Shown here one piece after another: positions 46,275 through 58,200 of a DNA stretch of 64,000 nucleotides. Positions within the stretch are counted from its first letter, which is position 1. Each line of letters begins with the position of its first letter. A program made the position numbers and the translations under genes. Origin of the DNA: Verrucomicrobiota bacterium (GTDB taxonomy: Bacteria; Chlamydiota; Chlamydiia; Chlamydiales; Rhabdochlamydiaceae); NCBI GenBank assembly GCA_018240015.1, contig JAFEGJ010000009.1, positions 1-64,000 of the forward strand. The letters run 5' to 3'. The notes under the pieces were generated by a model. That model was not told the origin of the DNA, made no database searches, and saw nothing but the letters and a program-made list of their open reading frames with translations.

Positions 46275-49200
46275 TTATAAATTATCGAGCTGCTTGGTGT
46301 GATAATTTCGGTACGCTCGTCTAAGCACTGTTTCGGTTTCATTTCCTAATACACTGCAGCTATACACGCGTTTGGGGTGGAACTTCAACTGTTTTTTGTA
46401 ATGGGTATCATCGCATCCAACATCAAAGTCGACAGGAACAAAGATATAATCATCGTAGGTTCTCCAATCTTGGAACGCTTCGGAAATCGCCGCGAGAATT
46501 GCGGCAGGGAAGGGCCGGTGCGCTTTGGGAGCAGAGGGACCGTTGCTGGGTGATGGAGATGGGGACGGAGGAGGAGGTGGTGGTGGTGGCGGAGGGGGTG
46601 GAGGTGCAGCCATCGTGCAATCTTTATAGAATACGGTAAAGGGAGTTCCGGCAAGTGATCGGTAGTAATAGCTGCACCAAATTTCTTCGTTGGTGTCGAC
46701 GTATTGTGTGCCAGGAACAAAAATCCCGCCGTTGATGGTTCCGAGTAGAGAGTTGAAGGGTTGGCGAGCGGTGAAAAGGCGGATCGTTCCTGAGCCTCCA
46801 CCGGCTGTGATCGATGTTCCTGGAGCCGTATTTAGCCTGCCAATGCCGTATTTGGGTGGGTCGGGGAAGTTGTTATCGACGACCACGGTGAGGGTGCTGG
46901 TCGGCGACGAGGTGGTCAAACTAGCACCGACGAGTAGTGTGGTATGCCGGCCGGAGATCGTGAGCAAATCTCCTCCGCCGAGCTGCTGTATGCTGGAGGT
47001 TGCATCGAGAGTAATGTCGTTGCCGGCCGTTACCTGCAAAAGGTTGGTGTCGATGCTAGAGCTGTTGTTTTGGATACTGGAGGTACCGTTCATGCCGACA
47101 TTGCGAACGGCATTGATGAGAATATCTCCGGTGCTCTGTGCTAAGGCGGCATTGGTGAAGGAGACATCTCTACCGGTATTAACAGAAAGGAGGCCAGAGC
47201 CGGGAACTTGGAGCGCGGGTGGAGCATTGGAGGTGTTGCTAAATAGCGCATCTCTACCAGTGGTGATCTGGATATTTCCATCGGTGTTTGTTTGCACGGA
47301 TGCGGTAGCCGTCGTAGAAAAATCCTTGCCCACCGTTATAACGATATCGCCCGTTGATGCCGTATTTTGGATGAGGGAGGTTTGACCCAGTGTGGCAGAG
47401 CCGTTAAAATTCAGGTCGATGGAGCCGCTTGTCGTAAAGATTTGGCTTGAGTTTAGCATTTTGAGAGAGCCCATGCCCACCCAGGTCAAATCTTCCCCTG
47501 AACTAATAGTCGCAGAAGAGGCGCCGGAAAGGAGGCTTAAGTCACCAGCAATATTAGCAAAAATAGCTCCTGCCGCTTGCACATTCACGGGTCCGACCAT
47601 AGATGTCGAACCCAGCGTGACATTGTTGGCACCAGTTGCTGAAGGCCGTCCAATATTAATATTACCGGCAATCGAGATCAGATTGGCAGCAACACCGGCT
47701 GCATTACCTCCAACGGCGGTAATATTCGCGAGGGACTCTTCGTCGGTGTTGATATTGATATCGCCCTGCGCCTGGATTTGGGCCGTCGTAGTCTGCAGCA
47801 CGGATGGGTTACTTGCGTCAAAGTTCAAGTTCAATCTTTCGGTCACCGCTATGAAAATGCTGCCCATGGAATTGATATTGGAGTTCAGAAGAATCAAACT
47901 GCCGGGGTCTAAAACGATGTCAAAAGGCCCGGGCATGAGGCCGCTTACTATCGTAGCGTTAGGACCGTTTAGCAGCACGTTTTTGGGAGTGGTAACTTTG
48001 ATGTTGCTATTGACGACGCCAGATGCTGCAAATGTTCCAATGGCGGCTGTACCCGTCGTAAGTCCATTTAAGGTGACATTGCCTTTTTCAGACTCAACAT
48101 TGATCTGCTGCAGGAGGACGGTAGTCGGACTTGCAGCGCTATTATAATATCCAATCGTGGCGTTGCTTTGGCTCGCTGTCAAGGTCACGCCGCCAAGAGC
48201 CGTAACTCCGACTTGATCAGATAAAATTGTGGCGGGTCCTGGATTGTTAAAACCAATGATGGCAGCAGAGCCAGCGCCAGCGCCTCCAAAGAGATCTATT
48301 TGTGTCGCATTGACGACAATTTCCCCAGAGTAGCTATCTCCGCCATTGCTTAAGAGATCGCCATGGCCAATACAGGCTTGCGCATTGTTTTGAGCTCCCC
48401 CTTGCAGCAGCACTTTGCCGGCCACATTTAAGAGCCGTACATCGCCCGTAATGGCTTGTGGGGTTGTGCTGGAAAGGTGTCCGATTTGCGCATAACTGCT
48501 ATCGGCTCCAGCGATCAGCGTCACATCTCCTTCGATATTGTTGAAAAGGATGTCGCTTGTCAATTGGGCATTAGGCATCGATCTGCCATGCCCGATGGCG
48601 GCGTAAGTGTTGGTGGTACTTCCGCCGGTTAATGAGACATTGCCGCCGATGTTGATAAAATGGATGGGTAGGTTTTGATTGCCGGTAATGAAATTCGAGC
48701 CAATTTGTGCATAAAGATTTGGCTGACTACCACCGGTTAAGCTTAAATTTTCCCCGATATCAAATGTCATCCCGCCTGTGCTGGAATTGATAGTCACTGC
48801 GCTTCCTTGTCCCGCGAGCATTTGCACATCGCCTGCAACTTTGACGGAAAGATCTGCAAATGCCGTAATGCCAGAAGGAGGAACTAGCATCGTTGAGGAT
48901 TGACTACCTCTAATGAAGAGAGAGGCAGCCTCTACCGATAAATTATAAGAAGTTATATTGCCTGGAGTGTTATTTGCGATCAGGGAAATGCCTGAAGAAT
49001 TAACCACTTTGGGATTGGAGGCGAAAATGTTCACGGCTCCCCTTACTGCATTGACGCTCACTGTGCTCTGAGCGATTCCACTTAGGGCATAAGTGCCGAT
49101 CAAAGCAATGCCTTGAAAACCTGTATTTGAGATACCGTCATACAAAATGATGTTGCCATTTGCCGTCGTCACTTGAATGGGGTCGATAGTGACATTCGGT

Positions 49201-52200
49201 GAGCCAGGATTGATATAGCCGATGACGGCATTGGAATAGGTGCCAAAGCCATTCAGTGGGAGCCCGCCTTGGAGCGTGATGTCGTTAGCTGCTGTTGCGA
49301 AAACAGCAGAAGGTGTCAGGACATTGAGTCCTCCTGAGAAACCGATCACAGCATCTGAAGTATTATCCGCACCGGAATTTACTTGGATCGTATTGGCGCG
49401 GACGTTGATTTGACCGGTATAAGTATCTCCAGGGTTGGATAAAAGATTGCCATGTCCGATAACCGCGGGAGTATTCGAATTAAGCCCCCCGACTACGCTT
49501 AAAGCGCCTGTCACTTGCGCTACTCGCACATCGCCCGAGGCGATGATGGGAGTGCCAGCTATGCCCACATGTCCGACTTGAGAATAAGCTCCATTTCCAG
49601 TGGCTGCACTTCCTCCTACGGTGAAGGAACCTCCCACAGCATCAAAGATCACATCGCCGTCAAAAGTGCCGGGGACGAGTCCGCCGATGCCGATATGGGC
49701 GAAAGTGCCGGGTGTAACTCCCCCGACCACGCTGACATTTCCACCGACGTTCGTGAACTGAATGGAGCTACTGACGATTGCCGCCCCTGTCGATCCGATT
49801 TGAGCATAGGCTCTCTGGGCCTCTACGCTCACATTGCCGCCTACGGTAAACGTCATATCGCCGTTGATACTGTGGATCTGCGTGGGGCCCGCTGCACTCA
49901 AAAGGTTTAGATTGCTACTCGCTGTCAGATTTAAGTTGCGTTCCGAATAGATCTCTGCAGAAACACCCATGGATCCTCCACCATAGAGGAGTATATTGTC
50001 TGCTGCAATGGTGATATCATAAGGCATTGCTCCGATATTGATGTTGTTATTGGCAATAACGGCGGAGCCTCCGCTAAGGCGGGTGAAGATCGGCTCTCCA
50101 AGGAGAGTGAGATTCCCCTTTGCTTCTATGGTAATATTGGAATTTAAGGTTCCTGTTTGATTGGGGTTGCATCGTGTTCCAATGAAAGCCACCCCTTGGA
50201 GAACGTCGATTCCAAATCCCCCTATGAGGTTAATATTTCCATTTCTGGAAACGACCTGGATTTGATTGATAGAGCCGTTTACAGGGCCTGTGGGGGTTCG
50301 ATTGAGGTAGCCAATATAGGCATTACCACCAAAACCACTATTCGGTGATTGCTGTGCCTGCAGGTTGATGTCGCCTGTGGCTGTGACCTGAATGAGAGGC
50401 ATGCCGACAGAAAGTGCCGGGCCGTTGACACCGATAACTGCATTAGAATCGTTGCCAACCCCTCCCATGAGAGCAACAGAATGGGCGTTTACGACAATGC
50501 TTCCTCCATAACTATCCAAGGGCGAACTTTGCGATTCGCCAAATCCGATGGTGGCAGCAGAAGCGACATTGCCACTTCCTCCCTGAAGAATGAGATTGCC
50601 GCCGACAATGCTCAGGGTCACATTCGATGCTGTCGTGATGGGTCCCATGGCATTTCCGATCACTCCGACATGGGCAAAACTGCCGTCGCCGGCGGTCAGG
50701 AAAAAATCCCCGCCGACATTGGAGAACGTCACATCGCCGCTCAAGGTTCCTGGCAGCCCGCCTCCCAGGCCGATGAGAGCATAGGTAGAAGTGGCAGATC
50801 CGCCCAGAAGAGTCGTGTTTCCCGCGACTTGGATGAAATTTAGATCGAGCCGAGCAGAGGGAGTCGCAGCTCCGATTTGTGCGTAGGAGCCGGCGGCAGT
50901 TCCACCTGTGAGTTGGAGATCTCCACCAATAGTAAAATCCATGGTCCCGGCTATGCCAAATATTCCTGCAGGCGTCGAATTAGAGCCGGCAACGATGAGG
51001 AGATTCTGACCCGTTGTAAAGCTGGAAGCTCCAACACCTGGCAGAATTTGCGCTGTTCCCTGCTGGCCTAGAATTTGCAGGTCTGTTTGAGATTGCAGGA
51101 TGATATTGCGGCCGGAAATAATCTCTGCCGTTCCGCCTATCATCGCGGTAGTAGAGCCGCCCCGGACCATCACATTTTGTGCATCCACAGAAATATCGAA
51201 GGGATAAATAATCGGCGTGACTCCACTGATGGCTAAGTTTTGGATGAGGGCCTGGCCACCTCCCGTTACTAGTCCATCTGCTGCACCGTACAAGGAGAGC
51301 GTCCCCATCGGAGCATGGATTTCGATGCGGCTCTGGCAATTGAAAGGTGCCGAAATTGCACCGTCACCAATAATTGCGATGCCGCCGGCCGTTGTCGATG
51401 ATGTTCCCCCTGCCAAAGTGATATCGCCGTTTGTGGATGTCACCTGGATGGGATCGATAATGGCCGACACAACGCTCTGTAAAGTATTATAATAACCGAT
51501 TACGGCATTCGCAGAGACCGCACTCATGGTGCTTACGCCCCCTGCTAAAGAAAGGTTGCCTGCGGTTGTGACGGAGACTTGTGATCCGGGCAGCACATTG
51601 GCAACTCCCTCAAACCCAATCGTCGCATCAGCTCCGGCTGTGTTTCCAGCGATCTGTTCTATGGTGTTAGATGAGACTTTGATAGCTCCTATGGCCTGTA
51701 CGGAAGGAATCGCATAATTACCATGGCCAACAACTGCTGAGGCATTGGAGCTATTTCCACCGAAAAGATTCAGCGCACCTATTGAACTTACATTCACATC
51801 ACCCGTAATCGATGACCCACTCCAGTGGCCAATCTGAACAAAGTTAGCGGTTTGACTTCCTCCACTTAAAGTGATATTTCCACTTTGTGAATCGACGTTA
51901 ATATCACCCGTAATCGAAGTAATCGTAGCTGCTGTCCCTCCGTGGCCAATCAAAGAATACATGAGAGCTCCGTTAGAGCCGCCTTGAAGTTCTAAATTCC
52001 CTGTTTGCTCACTGACGGAGATATTTCCCTGGATCGTGGTGGCGTTGGTGTGACCGATCTGAGCGAAGGTATTTAATTGCGTTCCAGGATTTAAGTAAAT
52101 GTTGCCCCCGACAACATCGAGACTGATATCTCCTACAATACTGTTCATAATAAAGGGATGATTACCGTGGCCGATCAGAGAATAATTAAAATTGGGGCTG

Positions 52201-55200
52201 AGCGTCACATCATTGCCGACATTATTGATCCGTATATTTCCAGTGACCGAAGCGGTGGGCCAGAAATGTCCGATCTGCGCAAAGCCGCCTGGAAAACCGG
52301 TTCCATCGATAAGTGATAGTTGCGCGCCGATTCCGCCGGTAAAGATGATGTTGCCAGATAAAGTGGGGCTGCCTCCCGCTGTCAGAGAGCCTAGTCCAAT
52401 GGCCGCATAGCTATTTACACTAGATCCGCCTTTCAAGAATGAATTACCCAAGACTTGAATGAAGTTGAGATTGAGAGGTCCGGTAGGCACGGTTGTCGCA
52501 CCAATTTGAGCAAAAGAACTTGTGCCGCTTCCACCTGTCAGTTGCAGGTCACCGCCGATCGTAAAGCCAAGCTCGCCATTTGTTCCAAAAATCCCGGCGA
52601 TCGCATTCGTCGTAGTTCCGCCCGTGATCAGAAGGTTCTGACCCGTTGCGAAGCTTGAAGCGCCAGGGCCCACTAGAATCTGAGCCGTTCCAGCTTCCGC
52701 GATGAGTTGAAGATCCGTTTGTGATTGCAGTATGACATTGCGGCCAGATATGATTTCCGCTGTTCCGCCCGTCATCATGACAGTAGAGCCGCCGCGGATC
52801 ATCACATTTTGTGCATCCACAGAGATATCGAAGGGATAAATAATTGGCGTGACTCCACTGATAGCTAAGTTTTGGATGAGGGCCTGGCCGCCTCCCATTA
52901 CTAGTCCATCCGCTGCGCCGTACAAGGAGAGCGTTCCCATCGGTGCATGAATTTCGATACGGCTCTGGCAATTGAAAGGTGCGTTAACTGCCCCAACTCC
53001 AATAATAGCGATACCTCTAGAAGATATTCCTGACGGTCCTCCTGCTAAAGTGATATCGCCGCCTGTCGATGTCACTTGAATCGGATCGATGAGGGCGGAC
53101 ACATTGCTCAGTGCACTATTGTAATAACCAATGATAGCATTGGCACCTGCGCCTCCAAAAGCCGTGATATTACCGGTCGCCGTGACGTCAATTTGTGAGC
53201 CCGCAGCTACAGTTTGCGCCCCTTCGAAACCGATCGTAGCATCGGCCAAAGGCTGGGTTCCTGCCGTTAATAAAACGCTGCTGGATGAAGAGGTGATATG
53301 ACCGCTAACAGTTGTGGAAAAGATATTATAGTTACCATGCCCAAGTAATGCAGAGGATCCAAGGCTCGTTCCTCCGGTAAGATTCAAAGCGCCCTTTGAA
53401 TTTAATGACACATCACCCGCTATCGTCGTACCGCTAAAATGGCCGATTTGAGCAAAGCTTTGGCCTTGCGCACCGCCGACTAAGGAGATATCCCCACTTC
53501 TAGAGTCGATGACAATATCGCCATTAATTGTGCTTGGCATCGGTGTGCCACTCGGAAATCCTCCGTGGCCGATGAGGGAATAATTGGATGCATTGGCATT
53601 CACGCCATTGATTTGGAGGTTTCCAGTGGTCTGGCTCACGGCAATATTTCCTGTAGTGGAAAGCGCGAATGCATGGCCGATTTGCGTAAATCCTGATTGC
53701 GCCCCTAGCTGATTGAGGCAGATGTTTCCGCCGATCGCATCAAGGCTGATATCACCGATGATGGTATCGGCTCCAAAGCCCAGAGTGCCGTGACCGATGA
53801 GTGCATAGCTAGCGCCTGGATTCATGAGGACATCATTGCCCACACTGTTAATACGAATATTGCCTGTAAAGCTTTGACTCAGTCCAAAGTGGCCGATCTG
53901 CGCAAAAGAAGATACTTGAGATCCGCCCAGCATCGAAAGGCGGGCCCCGATTCCGCCGGTGAAAGTAATATTGCCGGCGGGCGTAAAGCCGATATTTCCA
54001 ATCGTCGCATAGCAGTTAGATCCTGTTCCGCCTTGTATGAAAGTATTCCCGAGAACTTGGATAAAGTTGATATCGCAAAGTGGAGATTCTGCTCCGATCT
54101 GCGCAAAGGCATTTATACCACTTCCCCCCAAGAGCTGCAGATCTCCTCCGATGGAGAAATCTATTTCACCCCCGCCTGATAGAATGTATGCTTGAGCATC
54201 GGTTGTCGTTCCCGCTTGAATAATCAAACTCTGACCGATGGAGAAGTTTGAGGTGCCGACTCCCAGATTAATCTGCGCTGTTCCTTGCTCAGCTAGTAGC
54301 TGCAGATAAGTTTGCGACTGTAAAATGACGTTGCGGCCTGCGGTGATTGCTGTAAGGCCACCGCCACCAGCCACTGTTGTGCCACCACGCATCATCACGT
54401 TGTGCGCGTTGATCGAAATGTCAAAAGGATAGAGGACTGGAGGAGGAGCGCTGAGTGCTTGGTTCTGGATCAGTGCCAGGCCATCTCCGGACGCTGCTCC
54501 ATCAGCCGCACCCAATAACGAAAGCGTCCCTGTTGGGACGTTGACTTCAATACGGCTTTGACAATTGATCGGCGCTTGGAGCGCATTCATACCGATTAAG
54601 GCCGTGCTTGTATTAGTACCTCCTGATAACGTAATGTCGCCCTCTGCCGATGTCACCTGAATCGGATCGATGATTGCAGAAACAGATGCTGTGTTGGTAT
54701 TGTAGTATCCGATCACAGCATTGCTCGTGACCATACTCATGGAGTTGAGGCCCCCTGCTAAAGAGAGGTTATCTGCTGTCGTTGTAAAAATTTGGGATCC
54801 GGGAAGCACGTTAGCCGTTCCCTCAAATCCGATTGTCGCGTCCGCCTGAGATCCAGTTCCCGCAATCAAATTTGCCGAACCGGAAGAGACTGTGATGACT
54901 CCTGTGGTATTTGTGGGAGAACTTGTATAATTGCCATGTCCCACAACGGCCGAGGCATTGGGTCCACTTCCCCCGAGCAAATTGAGAGCTCCTGTGGAAT
55001 TTAAGCTCACATCTCCTGTAATCGTCGCAGCGCTGAAATGGCCAATCTGAGCAAAGTTATTGGGTTGTGTTCCCCCGCTTAAAGTGATGTCTCCGCTTTG
55101 TGAATTGACGTTAACGTCCCCGGTAATCGAATTGATCGAACTTCCTGTCCCTCCGTGGCCAATCAATGCATAGATAAGAGGCGCATTAGCACCTCCCTGA

Positions 55201-58200
55201 AGCTGCAGATTGCCTGTTTGCTGGTTGACCGAGATATTCCCCATTGTCGTGGTGGCATTCACGTGGCCGATTTGCGCGAAGGTATTCAGGTTCATTCCAG
55301 GATTTAAATAGATATTGCCACCGATAGCATCCAGACTGATATTACCTATGATACTGCTCATCGTAGATGGGCCATTGCCATGTCCGATCAAAGAATAATT
55401 GGCATTGGGACTGAACGTTAAGCTATTGCCGATGTTGTTGATTCGGACATGTCCTGTAACCGAAGCGGTGGGCCAGAAATGTCCGATCTGGGCAAAACTG
55501 CCAGGTGAAGCACTTCCATCTATAAGAAGAAGCCGCGCACTGGGTCCGCCGTTAAAGATAATATTACCCGTTAAAGTGGGGCTGCCTCCCGCAGTCAGAG
55601 AGCCTAGTCCAATCGCCGCATAGCTATTACTTCTGGACCCACCTTGCAAAATCGTACTTCCAAAGACTTGGAGAAAATTGACATTGAGCGGACCGGGTAG
55701 AGGTACTACGGCTCCAATTTGCGCAAAAGAACCGTTGCCACTGCCCCCCATCAGTTGTAAATCACCACCGATCGAAAACTGTAGCTCCCCTGCCCTCCCA
55801 AAAATCCCGGCGAAAGAGTTTGTGGCTCTGCCCCCTTGTATAATCAAATTCTCATCGATGAAAAAGCTAGAGATTTCACCATTGAGAAGTATCTGTGCTA
55901 TACCTAGCTCGGCAAGAAGCTCGAGATGCGTTTGAGATTGTAGATTAACATTTCGGCTCGAGTTAATCTGTGCTATCCCGCCATTTCCATTGAATGTAGC
56001 GCCCCCTCGGATCATCACATTTTGTACATCGATTGAGATATCGAATGGGTAAGCGATAGAAATAGGATGTGCGTCGGGCCCCACGTTTTGGATCAGCGCC
56101 TGCCCACCCCCGGCAGCCAGTCCTTCGGCAACACCATATAAGGATAACGTTCCCATCGGCGCATGAATTTCTATGCGGCTTTGGCAATTGGCAGGTCCAG
56201 GAGTCGCACTATCTCCGATAATAGCAATGCCTCCATCGAGAGTCGTTGACGTTCCTCCCGCAAGAGTGATATCGCCGCTGGTCGATGTCACTTGGATGGG
56301 GTCGATAATGGCTGACAAAGTACCGGTCTGGGTATTGTAGTAACCAATCACGGCATTGGCGGCAGTCGAACTCATCGTGTTGACGCCCCCTTCCAAAAAG
56401 AGATTGCCTAAGGTTGTGACAGAGACTTGAGATCCGGGTAGCACATTAATGACTCCCTCGAATCCAATGGTCGCATCAGCTCCGACTGTGTTTCCGGCGA
56501 TCAGCTCTGCCTGGTTCGATGAAACATGGATAATACCGGTCGCATTTGTGGAAGGAACTGTATTATTGCTGTGGCCAACAACTGCTGAGGCATTGGTGGC
56601 GCTGCCTCCCAACAGATTTAAAGCCCCCGTTGAATTTAAGCTCACACTACCTGTAATTGTCGGGGCGCTGAAGTGGCCGATCTGAACAAAGTTACCGCTT
56701 TGGCTTCCTGCAGTTAAAGTGATATCTCCAATTTGTGAATTGACGTTAACGTCTCCGGTAATCGAATTGATCGAACTTCCTGTACCTCCGTGGCCAATCA
56801 ATGCATAGATAAGAGGCGCATTAGTGCCAGCCTGGAGCTGTAGATTGCCTGTTTGCTGGCTGATCGAGATATTCCCCATCGTTGTAGTGGCATTTATGTG
56901 GCCGATTTGTGCGAAGGTATTCAGGTTCATTCCAGGATTTAAATAGATATTCCCACCGATGGCATCCAGACTAATATCCCCTATGATACTGATCATCGTG
57001 GATAGGCCATTGCCATGCCCGACCAAGGAATAATTGGCATTGGGACTGAGCGTTACACTATTGCCGATGTTGTTGATCCGAATATTTCCTGTAACTGTAG
57101 CGGTGGGCCAGAAGTGTCCGATCTGCGCAAAACTACCTGTTGAAGCACTTCCATCGATGAGGGAAAGCTGTGATCCGGGCCCACCGTTCAAAGTAATATT
57201 ACCTTTCAAAGTGGGGCTGCCTCCCACAGTCAGTGAGCCTAGTCCAATCGCTGCATAGCTATTTGTATTAGATCCACCTTGCAATGTCGCACTTCCTAAA
57301 ACCTGGAGGAAATTGACATCGAGCTGTCCGGCGGGTACTGCCATGGCTCCGATTTGAGCAAAAGAACCCGTGCCGCTGCCCCCTGCGATCATGAGATCGC
57401 CGCCGATGGAAAATTGTATCTCCCCTTCCGTTCCAAAAATCCCCGCGATGGAATTCGGTATACTTCCCCCTTGTATGATTAAATTCTCATCTATGAAAAA
57501 GCTGGAGATTTCATCGCCAAGAAGTATCTGTGCTATACCTTGCTCACCTAAAATCTCGAGATGTGTTTGTGATTTCAAATTGACATTGCGACCCGAGCTG
57601 ATTTGCGCAAACCCGCCATTTCCACCCGGTGTTGAACCACCACGGATCATCACATTTTGTGCATCGATCGAGACATCGAAAGGATAGATAATCGCTGCGC
57701 CTCCGATAATGGCCTGATTTTGGATGAGAGCTTGACCTCCTCCATCGGTTAGACCATCAGCTGCTCCATATAAAGAGACTGTTCCCATCGGCGCATGAAC
57801 TTCGATACGGCTTTGACAATTAAGGGGTTGCCCAAGCCCTCCACTCCCGATAATAGCGACGCCTCCACCCTTACCCGGGGTCATTCCTCCCGACAAAGTG
57901 ATATCGCCGCCCGTCGATGTCACTTGAATCGGATCGATGACGGCTGTCAAATTGCCAAATAGCGAATTGTAAAATCCAATCACAGCATTCACCGGAAGTT
58001 GATCCACAGTGTTAACACCGCCTGCCAAAGAGATGTTTCCTGCCGACGTAACAATAACTTGAGATCCCGGCATCACATTAAAGATCCCCTCAAATCCGAT
58101 AGTGGCATCTGCACCGCCTGCATGGCCGCCGCTCAAATCTACGGAGTTAGATGAGACACTGATAATGCCCGTCGCGTTTGTTGAAGTAGTGGCATAGTTC

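Noticed and set aside
46545-46604. Polyproline tract as a simple slippage-prone microsatellite
   Set aside because: Four different proline codons are mixed along the tract, so it is not a homogeneous nucleotide repeat.
46690-48147. Long plus-strand frames opposite tpsA, up to 251 codons, and many shorter ones along the repeats
   Set aside because: They repeat with the tpsA units and follow its codon periodicity on the other strand, with no ribosome sites or family similarity.
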